DNA from: Enterobacter quasihormaechei | GTDB lineage: Bacteria; Pseudomonadota; Gammaproteobacteria; Enterobacterales; Enterobacteriaceae | NCBI RefSeq assembly: GCF_004331385.1 | Contig: NZ_SJON01000004.1 | Coordinates: 248,001 to 312,000 of the forward strand | Direction of reading: 5' to 3' | Length of the DNA stretch: 64,000 bases | Shown: positions 1 to 9,856 of the stretch, piece after piece | How the letters are laid out: each line of letters starts with the position of its first letter | Numbering within the stretch: the first letter of the stretch is position 1 | Notes under the pieces: model-generated | Told to the model about the DNA's origin: nothing | Seen by the model: the letters and a program-made list of their open reading frames with translations, nothing else | The model's database searches: none | Translations under genes and position numbers: made by a program

Positions 1-130
1 CCAGCGGGTGCAGCTGTTTAAGCGCCAGTGCGGTGAAAGCTGCGTCACGGTCGATGGCCCAGAGGGTGCCCGTTTGCACGTCCCCCTCGGTGGTAAGAGC
101 ACGCCAGCGCCAGAGCGAATTAGCAGCCAT
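1..130 (-). CDS. hofC: HofC, type IV pilin assembly inner-membrane protein (PulF/GspF family), N-terminal fragment
   Basis: Only about the first 43 codons lie in the window; the gene continues past base 1. The readable start is MAANSLWRWRALTTEG, which matches the expected N-terminus of HofC, the polytopic platform protein partnering the HofB ATPase. The ATG (128-130) lies inside the last codons of hofB, so the two genes overlap by 11 bases and are probably translationally coupled. The identification rests on this short match and on the hofC-hofB-ppdD gene order known from E. coli. Confidence 0.85.
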   Translation of the reverse strand, partial: MAANSLWRWRALTTEGDVQTGTLWAIDRDAAFTALALKQLHPL

Positions 131-1499
131 CGGGCATTCCCAGTACGCGCAACAGCTCTTCGAGCGTGGTCAGCCCTTGCTCCACGGCCATGCAGCCATG
201 CTCAAACAAAGAGGCCATTCCTGCCTGTCGTGCGCTGGAGCCAATCACCTCCGTACTTGCTCCGCTGGCAATGGCCTGACGGAGCGCATCGTCGATGACC
301 AGCACTTCAAAAATGGCTACGCGACCGTAAAAACCGTGATAGCAGCGATCGCAGCCGGTGGGTTGCCAGCGAGGAAGCGGACGGGGCCACAGCGTGCGCG
401 GCAGTTCGGCGTGGCGGCTGGTTTCCTGCCGGCAGTACGGACATAAACGGCGTACCAGCCGCTGGGCAATTACCATCGAGAGCGCCGAGGAGATCATCCA
501 GCGTGCGACGCCCATCTGTTGCAGCCTGACCAGCGTTTCAGTCGTCGAGTTAGTATGAAGGGTTGACAGCACCAGATGCCCGGTTTGCGCGGCCTTAATC
601 GCAATTTCTGCCGTTTCGCCGTCGCGAATTTCACCCACCATAATGATGTCAGGATCCTGCCTGAGCAGAGCACGCAGCACGCTCTGAAAGGTCAGCCCCG
701 CGCGCGGATTAATCTGCGTCTGGTTTAAGCCTGCAAGGGGAATTTCCACCGGATCTTCCACGCTGCAAATATTGACGTCAGGGGTATTCCGGGCCTGCAA
801 CGCGCTGTACAGCGTCACCGTTTTCCCGCTACCGGTCGGGCCGGTGACCAGAATTAAACCCTGAGGGCTGTTAAGCACTCCGGCAAAACGGGCCTGCTGG
901 TCTGCGCTCATTCCCAGCTGTTCAAGCTCCAGAGCTTGCTGTACCTGATGAAGCAGGCGGAGCACGATTTTTTCTCCACCGCTACAGGGAAGGGTTGCGA
1001 TACGAAAAGAGACGGGCACGCTTGCCAGCTCCACCGTAAACTGACCGTCCTGCGGCAGCCGACGCTCTGCAATATCCAGCTGGCCCAGCACCTTCAGGCG
1101 TGCGGCAAGCGTCGTCCCGAGGGCGGCAGGGATCGGCGGCTGCGGGTAGAGTACGCCGTCAATTCGCAACCGAATCTGGTAGCCGTTGTCCGTCGGTTCA
1201 ATATGGATGTCGGAGGCCCGCTGGTTTACTGCCTGCTGCAACGTTGTGTTGAGCACATCTGCGGCTGAGTTCGGCGCTATGCCCGGCAGATGTGATAATG
1301 AGACGGGCTGTAGCCGTTTTTCCATCCGCTCGGCCGTCCAGCACTCAATATCAATACGCTTCTGTGTGGCGAAGCGTAACGCCTCCATCAGCTCAGAGGC
1401 AGGGTTACCCACCACCGCAATGCTGATCGTGTCGGTGTCGCTTGCGAGCAGCAGTGCGTGATGGCGCTGACAGAGTGTCATAAGCTGTTCGGTATTCAT
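120..1499 (-). CDS. hofB: HofB, GspE/PilB-family type IV pilus assembly ATPase
   Basis: A 459-residue cytoplasmic secretion ATPase that would power extension of a PpdD pseudopilus. Visible motifs are ASDIHIEP (about residues 95-102), the Walker A loop GPTGSGKT (220-227), the Asp/His box around VGEIRDGETAEIA, and TLHTN. Two CxxC pairs near residues 370-400 (CPYC and CDRC) form the zinc-binding site typical of this family. The N-terminal region before about residue 75 is short compared with GspE. It is followed by hofC with an 11-base overlap and preceded by ppdD at 12 bases, so the three form one minus-strand operon. In E. coli this operon is poorly expressed and its physiological role is unclear. 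Confidence 0.95.
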   Translation of the reverse strand: MNTEQLMTLCQRHHALLLASDTDTISIAVVGNPASELMEALRFATQKRIDIECWTAERMEKRLQPVSLSHLPGIAPNSAADVLNTTLQQAVNQRASDIHIEPTDNGYQIRLRIDGVLYPQPPIPAALGTTLAARLKVLGQLDIAERRLPQDGQFTVELASVPVSFRIATLPCSGGEKIVLRLLHQVQQALELEQLGMSADQQARFAGVLNSPQGLILVTGPTGSGKTVTLYSALQARNTPDVNICSVEDPVEIPLAGLNQTQINPRAGLTFQSVLRALLRQDPDIIMVGEIRDGETAEIAIKAAQTGHLVLSTLHTNSTTETLVRLQQMGVARWMISSALSMVIAQRLVRRLCPYCRQETSRHAELPRTLWPRPLPRWQPTGCDRCYHGFYGRVAIFEVLVIDDALRQAIASGASTEVIGSSARQAGMASLFEHGCMAVEQGLTTLEELLRVLGMPDGC

Positions 1500-1511
1500 T
1501 GCCCACTCCTG

Positions 1512-1949
1512 TCAGTTGGTGTCGAAGCGGAAAACATCTTCACAGGCTTGTCTGAGCGCACTGTCGGACGCAATTTTGCAGTCGCGCGTCCAGCCCGTCA
1601 TACCGTTACCGTCGCTCCAGATCGGCGTCATCAGCACTTCGAGTCCGTTAAGACTTTCCTGCCCTGTTAACGATACGACCCCCTTCGCCACGCTCATCGC
1701 CGAAACGTAACGCGTGGTTGTCGGAGAGGGAATGCCATTGGTGCCTGCGTCGCAGCGATCCACGCCCCCCCGATCCAGGGCGCAAAGCTCAATGGCGGTA
1801 CGGTAGGGAATGAACGTTTGCAGCATATCGGTGAGCGCCGCTTTTCGCAGGTAGTTCTGGTAGGCCGGGACGCCAATCGCGCTCAGGATGGCAATAATGC
1901 CAATGACGACCATTAGCTCAATCAGCGTAAATCCTTGTTGTCTGTTCAT
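1512..1949 (-). CDS. ppdD: PpdD, prepilin peptidase-dependent type IV major pilin
   Basis: A 145-residue type IV-like prepilin. The short basic leader MNRQQG is followed by FTLIELMVVIGIIAILSAIG, the classic class III signal: prepilin peptidase would cut after Gly6, methylate Phe7, and Glu11 becomes the conserved Glu5 of the mature pilin. The hydrophobic N-terminal helix leads into a globular C-terminal part with four cysteines, consistent with disulfides. It is the first gene of ppdD-hofB-hofC. The prepilin peptidase and retraction ATPase are not in the window, as is also the case around ppdD in E. coli. Confidence 0.95.
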   Translation of the reverse strand: MNRQQGFTLIELMVVIGIIAILSAIGVPAYQNYLRKAALTDMLQTFIPYRTAIELCALDRGGVDRCDAGTNGIPSPTTTRYVSAMSVAKGVVSLTGQESLNGLEVLMTPIWSDGNGMTGWTRDCKIASDSALRQACEDVFRFDTN

Positions 1950-2093
1950 GTCTGCTCCTTACGTTAGGTGGCGCTACTCTGGCAGTGCCGGGACGCAGAA
2001 ACGAGGGGCAAAAGCGTGAACGTGAAGGGGCTTTCAGGGAAATGATTCAGCGTTGCAGAGATGGACAGCGTAATTGCGAGCGGTTTCGTATTT

Positions 2094-2116
2094 CCCCCCT
2101 CCGGGCGGAGAGGGGG
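2094..2116 (-). terminator. G/C-rich hairpin downstream of nadC, possible terminator
   Basis: C-rich and G-rich arms around CCGGGCGG can fold into a strong but imperfect stem eight bases past the nadC stop. There is no clear T-run on the minus strand, so termination is inferred from position and stability only. It may instead be a dispersed palindromic repeat; a similar C/G-rich palindrome lies at 52882-52898. Confidence 0.35.
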
Positions 2117-2124
2117 AGGGCAAA

Positions 2125-3665
<1,541 letters not shown>

Positions 3666-3669
<4 letters not shown>

Positions 3670-4520
3670 CGTTGTTTACCATGCTGCTGGTTATGATCGC
3701 CGAACGCCTGTTTAAGCTCGGCGAGCACTGGCATCTGGATCACCGGCTGGAAGTGTTATTCCGCCGCATCAGGCATTTTTCCATGCTACGCACGCTGCTG
3801 ATGACGGCCGGTGTGATGGTCATTACCTTCCTGCTGCTGCGCGCGCTTTACGGCCTCTTTTTCAACGTGCCGCTGCTGGTGGTGTGGATCCTGCTGGGCG
3901 TGCTGTGCATCGGCGCGGGCAAGGTGCGTATGCACTATCATGCCTACCTGAAAGCCGCCTCACGGGACGATGCCCACGCGCGCGGCGCGATGGCAAGCGA
4001 GCTGACGATGATCCACGGCGTGCCGCCGGACTGCGATGAACGCGAGTTCCTGCGCGAGCTGCAAAACGCGCTGCTGTGGATCAACTTCCGTTATTACCTG
4101 GCGCCGCTGTTCTGGTTTGTGGTGGGCGGCCCGTGGGGGCCGGTTCTGCTGATGGGCTATGCGTTCCTGCGCGCCTGGCAGACCTGGCTTGCCCGTTATC
4201 TGACCCCGCATGAGCGTTTGCTTTCCGGCATCGATGCCATTCTGCACGTGCTCGACTGGATCCCGGTGCGTCTGGTGGGCGTGGTCTATGCCCTTATCGG
4301 TCACGGCGAAAAAGCGCTGCCCGCGTGGTTTGCCTCCCTTGCGGACCGCCATACGTCGCAGTATCAGGTGTTAACCCGCCTGGCGCAGTTCTCACTGGCG
4401 CGTGAGCCGCACGCGGACAAAGTCGAAACGCCAAAAGCTGCCGTCTCGATGGCGAAGAAAACGTCGTTTGTGGTGGTGGTGGTTGTGGCGCTGCTGACGA
4501 TTTACGGCACGCTGGTTTAA
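3666..4520 (+). CDS. ampE: AmpE, inner-membrane regulatory protein of the ampDE operon
   Basis: A 284-residue polytopic membrane protein. Hydrophobic segments are visible near residues 38-58, 60-82, about 145-165 and at the extreme C-terminus (about 263-282), fitting the four-helix AmpE family. It starts inside the ampD stop (ATGA overlap) and is therefore probably translationally coupled to it. AmpE has been proposed as a sensory partner of AmpD in beta-lactamase induction, but its biochemical activity is not established. The convergent GH43 gene ends only 18 bases downstream, and no clear terminator separates them. Confidence 0.95.
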
Positions 4521-4538
4521 GCCAGCGCGCCGAAGCCG

Positions 4539-5489
4539 TTACAGCGTATCCGCAGGCGGGATGCCGAAATCAGGCATCCCGTTTTCGTCCCAGCGGACGC
4601 GCTTCAGGCGAGTGTGGCGATTGGGATCGTACAGCGGATCGCCTTCAATTTCAGTGTAGTTTCGCGCGTGGTAGACTAGCACATCGTCGCCCTCAGGGGT
4701 CTGCGTAAAGCTGTTATGGCCTGGCCCATACTGCCGGTTTTCATAGCTGGTGACGAACACCGGGCGCGGGGATTTCTGCCAGTTAGCCGGGTTTTGCGGA
4801 TCGGCATTCACGTCTATCCACAGTAATCCCATGCAGTAGTTTTCGTCGGTGGCGCTGGCGGAGTAGCTGATAAACAGCTTATCGCCGTGGAACAGCACTG
4901 CCGGGCCTTCGTTAACCCAGAACCCGCGGCACTCCCAGTCATATTGCGGCTTGCTGAGCATCACCGGTTCGCCCTTCAGCGTCCACGGATTTTCCATTTC
5001 ACACAGGTAAAGATTGGAGTTACCGGAAATATCCAGGTCTTTTTGCGCCCACAGGTACCAGCGTTTGCCCTGATGAACAAAGGTGGTGGCGTCCAGCGCG
5101 AAGGTGTCGAAAGGCGTTTTGATTTGCCCTTTTTCCACCCACGACCCGGTAAGCGGATCGCCGTCGGCGCACGCCAGCGCAAACATGCGGTGCTGGAACA
5201 TCCCCAGTTTGTCGAGCGCCTGCGTATGCGTGGCGGCAAAATAGATGTACCACTTGTTGTCAATGTGGTGCAGTTCGGGTGCCCAGATCAGCTGGCTCAT
5301 CGGGCCGGCGTCAGGCTTGCGCCAGACCACCACCTCTTCGGCATCGCGTAAACCTTCCAGCGAGTCCGCGCGGCGGATCGCCAGCCGATCGTACTCCGGC
5401 ACGGAGGCGATAAAGTAATATTGCCCGTCGTGGCGCAGGATGTACGGGTCGGCGCGTTGTTCAATAAACGGGTTTGGCCAGGTTTGCAT
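4539..5489 (-). CDS. Glycoside hydrolase family 43 protein (likely arabinofuranosidase/xylosidase-type)
   Basis: A 316-residue five-bladed beta-propeller glycosidase with no signal peptide, so probably cytoplasmic. The GH43 triad can be placed: general base Asp14 (ADPYI), pKa-modulating Asp133 (ALDATTF) and general acid Glu194 (NEGPAVL); GPGHNSF supplies the conserved metal-site His. There is no C-terminal carbohydrate-binding module, so it is a compact single-domain enzyme. It follows a GPH-family symporter by only 10 bases, which suggests that a short pentose oligosaccharide is imported and hydrolysed inside the cell. Exact linkage (alpha-L-arabinofuranoside or beta-xyloside) cannot be read from sequence. 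The pair is absent from this position in E. coli K-12, where aroP follows ampE. Confidence 0.88.
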   Translation of the reverse strand: MQTWPNPFIEQRADPYILRHDGQYYFIASVPEYDRLAIRRADSLEGLRDAEEVVVWRKPDAGPMSQLIWAPELHHIDNKWYIYFAATHTQALDKLGMFQHRMFALACADGDPLTGSWVEKGQIKTPFDTFALDATTFVHQGKRWYLWAQKDLDISGNSNLYLCEMENPWTLKGEPVMLSKPQYDWECRGFWVNEGPAVLFHGDKLFISYSASATDENYCMGLLWIDVNADPQNPANWQKSPRPVFVTSYENRQYGPGHNSFTQTPEGDDVLVYHARNYTEIEGDPLYDPNRHTRLKRVRWDENGMPDFGIPPADTL

Positions 5490-5499
5490 TCGGCTTTCC

Positions 5500-6897
5500 T
5501 TATTTAGTCTCAGCGGCGCTGATTTCCTGATACTCGTTCAGCTCGCGATAGTTAATGCGGCGCTTCTCCAGGTCTTCCTGGATCCGCTTCATCGTCTCCC
5601 GGTCAACCTTCAGCAGACGCACCACGCCAGCGGTAATGAGATACCCGACGCCCGGAATGACGGTAAAGAGCAGCACGATGCCGTTGATGGCATCCGCGCT
5701 CTGCGCTTTCGCCCCCGCGTCGTAACCGTACCAGGAGAGCAGGAAGCCCACCATCGCACCGGCAATCGCCAGGCCCAGCTTGAGGAAGAAGATGTTGCCG
5801 GAGAAGCTGATCCCGGTGATGCGCTTCCCGGTTTTCCATTCGCCGTAGTCGTCCACGTCGGCCATCAGGGACCAGTGCAGCGGGGAGGGGATCTGGTGCA
5901 GGATGTTCAGCAGGACGTAGAGCACCACGATGGTGACGGTGGCTTTCGGGTCAAAGAAGTAGAAGGCGCAAGAGAAAATCGCCAGCGCGATGTTGGTCCA
6001 GAAGAAGACCTTCAGCTTACACCAGCGGTCGGTCAGCACTTTCGCCAGCATGCTGCCGAACATCATGCCGACAACGCCCAGGCTGATAAACAGCGTGGCA
6101 AAATGGGTGCTTTGACCCATTACCCAGGTAACGTAATACATGGTTGCCGCCATGCGGATAAAGCCCGGGCAGACGTTGCACAGCGTCAGCAGCAGAATGC
6201 GCACCCACTGGTCGTTCTTCCACACGTCTTTCAGGTCATTTTTCAGCTCGTCATGGGTTTGCACCGCCGGACGTACGCGCTCGCGCACGGTGGCGAAGCA
6301 GAACAGGAACATGCAGGTACCCACCAGCGCCAGCACGGTCATCGCCATCTGGTAGCCTTTGGCTTTGTTATCCCCGCCGAACCAGTCGGCCATCGGCAGC
6401 AGCGTTAAGGAGAGCAGCAGCGTGGCGATACCGACCATCACAAAACGATAGGACTGGCAGGCAACGCGCTCTTTCGGGTCGTTGGTGATCACGCCCCCGA
6501 GCGAGCAGTACGGAATGTTGATGGCGGTATAGGTCAGCGACAGCAGGAAATAGGTGACGAACGCATAGATAACCTTGCTGTTATAGCTCCAGTCGGGCGT
6601 GGTAAACATCAGGATGCTGAACAGCGCATAGGGGAAGGCAATCCACAGCAGCCATGGACGAAACCGGCCATATTTGCTGCGGGTACGGTCGGCAATCGCG
6701 CCCATGATCGGGTCCGTTACGGCATCGATGACGCGTACAGAAAGCAGCAAAACGCCAACCAGCGCAGGCGCAAGACCAAAAATATCCGTATAAAAATAGT
6801 TAACAAATAACATGATGGCGCCAAAGATAATGTTGCATCCGGCGTCACCCATGCCATAGCCGATCTTTTCTTTTACTGACAGTTTGTTGTTATCCAT
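5500..6897 (-). CDS. GPH-family glycoside:cation symporter (MelB/XynP/YagG-like)
   Basis: A 465-residue 12-helix transporter of the glycoside-pentoside-hexuronide:cation symporter family. The N-terminus KEKIGYGMGDAGCNI and the loop DAVTDPIMGAIADRTRSKYG are family hallmarks; the Asp residues of helix II and IV bind the coupling cation in MelB. Its closest relatives by memory are pentoside or xyloside carriers, consistent with the GH43 gene 10 bases downstream. It is the promoter-proximal gene of a two-gene unit and its substrate is inferred only from context. No transcription factor gene lies next to the pair, so control may be by a distant regulator. Confidence 0.9.
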   Translation of the reverse strand: MDNNKLSVKEKIGYGMGDAGCNIIFGAIMLFVNYFYTDIFGLAPALVGVLLLSVRVIDAVTDPIMGAIADRTRSKYGRFRPWLLWIAFPYALFSILMFTTPDWSYNSKVIYAFVTYFLLSLTYTAINIPYCSLGGVITNDPKERVACQSYRFVMVGIATLLLSLTLLPMADWFGGDNKAKGYQMAMTVLALVGTCMFLFCFATVRERVRPAVQTHDELKNDLKDVWKNDQWVRILLLTLCNVCPGFIRMAATMYYVTWVMGQSTHFATLFISLGVVGMMFGSMLAKVLTDRWCKLKVFFWTNIALAIFSCAFYFFDPKATVTIVVLYVLLNILHQIPSPLHWSLMADVDDYGEWKTGKRITGISFSGNIFFLKLGLAIAGAMVGFLLSWYGYDAGAKAQSADAINGIVLLFTVIPGVGYLITAGVVRLLKVDRETMKRIQEDLEKRRINYRELNEYQEISAAETK

Positions 6898-7024
6898 CGA
6901 CAGCTCTCCGGGTTTCGGTATGGAGAGAATTATTCGCTGGCAAACGAATATATGCGTTGCAGTATAAGGGCGGTGATATGGATGATTTTGCTGTTGGCGT
7001 GAATTTGTGAGGAAGGTAACAAGA

Positions 7025-7052
7025 CGCTGCGCCCGGCAGGACGGGCGCAGCG
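7025..7052 (-). terminator. Hairpin downstream of aroP, probable intrinsic terminator
   Basis: A perfect 10-bp stem, CGCTGCGCCC and GGGCGCAGCG, with an 8-base loop starts about ten bases past the aroP stop. On the minus strand it is followed by TCTTGTT, only a weak U-tract. It separates aroP from the symporter gene. Confidence 0.6.
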
Positions 7053-7061
7053 AGAAAACAG

Positions 7062-8432
7062 TTAGTGCGCTTTCACCGTTTTAGCATTTTTCTGCTTCAC
7101 CAGATAGCCCACGCCGAGGATCGCAATCCAGACCGGGATCAGGTAAACGGAGATTGCCATGCCGGGGGTGATGAGCATGATAACCAGCACGGCCGCCATG
7201 AACACCAGGCAAACCCAGTTCCCCAGCGGATAGAGCAGGGCAGGGAAGCGAGTGGTGACGCCCTGCTGCTGCTTGGCACGGCGGAACTTGATGTGCGCGA
7301 GGCTAATCATCGCCCAGTTGATCACCAGCGCGGAAACCACCAGCGCCATCAGCAGGCCGAAGGCCGATTCCGGGGCCAGGTAGTTAATCAGCACGCACAG
7401 CGCCGTCACGACCGCCGACACGATAATGGTGTTAACCGGTACGCCACGTTTATCAACGGTAAGCAGCGCTTTCGGCGCGTTGCCCTGCTGCGCAAGGCCG
7501 AACAGCATACGGCTGTTGCAGTAAACGCAGCTGTTATAAACAGAGAGCGCGGCGGTCAGCACCACGACGTTGAGCGCGTTCGCTACGAAGGTGTCGCCCA
7601 GCTCGTGGAAGATCAGCACGAACGGGCTGGTATCCGCCGTGACGCGCGTCCACGGCAGCAGAGAGAGCAGTACCGCCAGGGAGCCCACATAGAAGATCAG
7701 AATACGGTAGATAACCTGGTTAGTGGCTTTCGGGATACTCTGCTCCGGGTTGTCGGCTTCGGCGGCGGTGATGCCCACCAGCTCCAGACCGCCGAAGGAG
7801 AACATAATGATCGCCATCATCATCACCAGGCCGGTCATGCCGTGCGGCAGGAAGCCACCCTGTTCCCAGAGGTTGCGTACGGTGGCCTGCGGGCCGCCGT
7901 TGCCGCTGAAGAGCAGCCAGCCGCCGAAGATGATCATCGCCACCACGGCAATGACTTTGATAATCGCAAACCAGAACTCCATCTCGCCGAACACTTTTAC
8001 GTTGGTCAGGTTAATGGCGTTGATGATAACGAAGAAGGCCGCGGCTGACGCCCAGGTGGGGATCTCCGGATACCAGAACTGAATGTACTTCCCAACCGCG
8101 GTCAGCTCGGCCATGGCAACCAGAACGTACAGAACCCAGTAGTTCCAGCCGGAGGCGAAGCCCGCAAAGCTACCCCAGTATTTGTAGGCAAAGTGGCTGA
8201 ACGAGCCTGCGACCGGCTCCTCGACGACCATTTCACCCAGCTGGCGCATAATCAGAAAAGCAATGAAACCCGCAATCGCGTAACCCAAAATAATGCCTGG
8301 ACCGGCAGACTGGATTACGGATGCGCTGCCCAGAAACAGGCCAGTACCAATAGCACCGCCCAGGGCGATGAGCTGAATATGGCGGTTTTTAAGGCCGCGC
8401 TTTAGCTGATCGCCATGCTGTTGAGCTTCCAT
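7062..8432 (-). CDS. aroP: Aromatic amino acid permease AroP
   Basis: A 456-residue, 12-helix inner-membrane proton symporter of the amino acid/polyamine/organocation superfamily that takes up Phe, Tyr and Trp. The protein is nearly colinear with E. coli AroP from GLKNRHIQLIALGGAIGTG to the C-terminus, and the conserved GTGLFLGS and FSFGGLELVGI motifs are intact. PheP is a close paralogue, but the sequence follows AroP throughout and the position next to pdhR is the aroP locus. The gene is divergent from pdhR across a 536-base spacer. Confidence 0.96.
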   Translation of the reverse strand: MEAQQHGDQLKRGLKNRHIQLIALGGAIGTGLFLGSASVIQSAGPGIILGYAIAGFIAFLIMRQLGEMVVEEPVAGSFSHFAYKYWGSFAGFASGWNYWVLYVLVAMAELTAVGKYIQFWYPEIPTWASAAAFFVIINAINLTNVKVFGEMEFWFAIIKVIAVVAMIIFGGWLLFSGNGGPQATVRNLWEQGGFLPHGMTGLVMMMAIIMFSFGGLELVGITAAEADNPEQSIPKATNQVIYRILIFYVGSLAVLLSLLPWTRVTADTSPFVLIFHELGDTFVANALNVVVLTAALSVYNSCVYCNSRMLFGLAQQGNAPKALLTVDKRGVPVNTIIVSAVVTALCVLINYLAPESAFGLLMALVVSALVINWAMISLAHIKFRRAKQQQGVTTRFPALLYPLGNWVCLVFMAAVLVIMLITPGMAISVYLIPVWIAILGVGYLVKQKNAKTVKAH

Positions 8433-8968
8433 TTGAAACCTCGTGTGTGGTTGTTATGTTCACGCTGTGCGTGTGTAATTATGAAAATCCATATTCTGTA
8501 TTTATTTCTTTACGGTTAACGATACCGAAAAAAGCGGAGATGGCTTCCGTTAGCGCCAGAATAGTGGTAAGCGCAGCCGAATGCACCTGCTTTATGAAGG
8601 GATGAAGACGACTTGAATAAAAAGAAACCAATTGTAAATCGGTACGTTAACCCTTCATACCCAACCTATAGAATAGAAATGCGTCAAAAGCGGGCGAATT
8701 TTCATATTTTGCCCTGTTGAATCGCTTCAGATTGCAATAACCCTCGTTTAATTATGGTTAAAACTGCCTCTTTGGGAGTAACCATTTCATTTGTGCAAAG
8801 TTACATTCCTGAAACGTTAGTTCTGTAAGGTTGTTAAAATCTGCCGGGTTTACTGATTTCAATCAAAACCAATATGGACAGAAGGTGAATACTTTGTTAC
8901 TTTAGCGATACGAACATGAAATTGGTAAGACCAATTGACTCCGGGCAAAAAGGCGTAAGACAGGGAAT
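8433..8968. other. aroP-pdhR divergent intergenic region
   Basis: This 536-base non-coding stretch is AT-rich, particularly 8600-8870, and must hold the aroP and pdhR promoters. The only site read with confidence is the PdhR operator at 8920-8936. A half-site TGTAAA at 8633 recalls TyrR boxes but its partner half is poor. No open frame with a ribosome-binding site was seen. Confidence 0.7.
8920..8936 (+). promoter_or_regulatory. PdhR operator
   Basis: AATTGGTAAGACCAATT is a perfect palindrome (AATTGGT, 3-base spacer, ACCAATT) and matches the established PdhR-box. It lies 32 bases before the pdhR start codon, the location used for autorepression of the pdhR-aceEF promoter, relieved by pyruvate. 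Confidence 0.93.
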
Positions 8969-9733
8969 ATGGCCTACAGCAAAATTCGCCAACCAAAACT
9001 TTCCGATGTGATTGAGCAGCAGCTGGAGTTTTTAATTCTCGAAGGGACACTGCGCCCGGGCGAGAAGCTCCCGCCAGAACGCGAGCTGGCCAAACAGTTC
9101 GACGTTTCACGTCCCTCTCTGCGTGAGGCGATTCAACGTCTCGAAGCAAAGGGCCTGTTGCTCCGTCGCCAGGGTGGCGGAACCTTTGTGCAAAACAGCC
9201 TGTGGCAGAGCTTCAGCGATCCGCTGGTCGAACTTCTCTCTGACCACCCAGAATCCCAGTTTGATCTGCTTGAGACCCGTCACGCGCTGGAAGGTATTGC
9301 GGCCTATTACGCCGCCCTTCGCAGCACTGATGAAGATCGCGTGCGTATTCGCGAGCTGCATCAGGCCATTGAACGGGCACAGCAGTCCGGCGATTTAGAC
9401 GCCGAGTCCAGCGCCGTCGTCCAGTATCAAATTGCCGTCACCGAAGCGGCGCACAACGTGGTGCTCCTCCATCTGCTACGCTGCATGGAGCCGATGCTGG
9501 CCCAGAACGTTCGTCAGAATTTTGAATTGTTGTATTCCCGTCGGGAGATGCTCCCGCTGGTAAGCAACCATCGCACCCGAGTATTCGAGGCGATAATGGC
9601 CGGGGAACCGGAGCAGGCGCGTGAAGCGTCGCACCGCCATCTGGCTTTCATTGAGGAAATCTTGCTGGACCGCAGCCGTGAACAATCGCGTCGCGAACGT
9701 TCATTACGCCGCATACAGCAACGAAAGGATTAA
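8969..9733 (+). CDS. pdhR: PdhR, pyruvate-responsive GntR/FadR-family repressor
   Basis: A 254-residue transcription factor. The N-terminal winged helix-turn-helix (about residues 8-75: [20 protein letters not shown]) is followed by an FCD ligand domain that senses pyruvate. Length and sequence match E. coli PdhR almost throughout. It heads the pdhR-aceE-aceF transcription unit and represses it and other respiratory genes when pyruvate is low. A perfect operator lies just upstream. The basic tail ending [14 protein letters not shown] is as in E. coli. Confidence 0.98.
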   Translation: MAYSKIRQPKLSDVIEQQLEFLILEGTLRPGEKLPPERELAKQFDVSRPSLREAIQRLEAKGLLLRRQGGGTFVQNSLWQSFSDPLVELLSDHPESQFDLLETRHALEGIAAYYAALRSTDEDRVRIRELHQAIERAQQSGDLDAESSAVVQYQIAVTEAAHNVVLLHLLRCMEPMLAQNVRQNFELLYSRREMLPLVSNHRTRVFEAIMAGEPEQAREASHRHLAFIEEILLDRSREQSRRERSLRRIQQRKD

Positions 9734-9770
9734 GCGCCAGGTACTTTTAGAGCGCGGCAACTAAACGCAG

Positions 9771-9816
9771 AACCTGTCTTATTGTGTTTTCTGGGGAAAA
9801 TACAATGGGACAGGTT
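9771..9816 (+). other. Long hairpin in the pdhR-aceE spacer
   Basis: AACCTGTC (9771-9778) pairs with GACAGGTT (9809-9816), and inside them ATTGT and TTTTC pair with CAAT and GAAAA around a GGGG-containing loop. The whole 46 bases fold on themselves with few interruptions. There is no T-run after it, so it is not a simple terminator; an RNA-processing, stability or translation element for aceE mRNA is inferred. Confidence 0.6.
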
Positions 9817-9856
9817 CCAGACAAATCAACGTATTAGATAGATAAGGAATACCCCC

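Noticed and set aside
8633-8650. TyrR box upstream of aroP (TGTAAATCGGTACGTTAA)
   Set aside because: The left half matches TGTAAA, but the right half does not match TTTACA and the G-N14-C spacing fails. TyrR control of aroP is likely from knowledge of E. coli, but I cannot point to a site.
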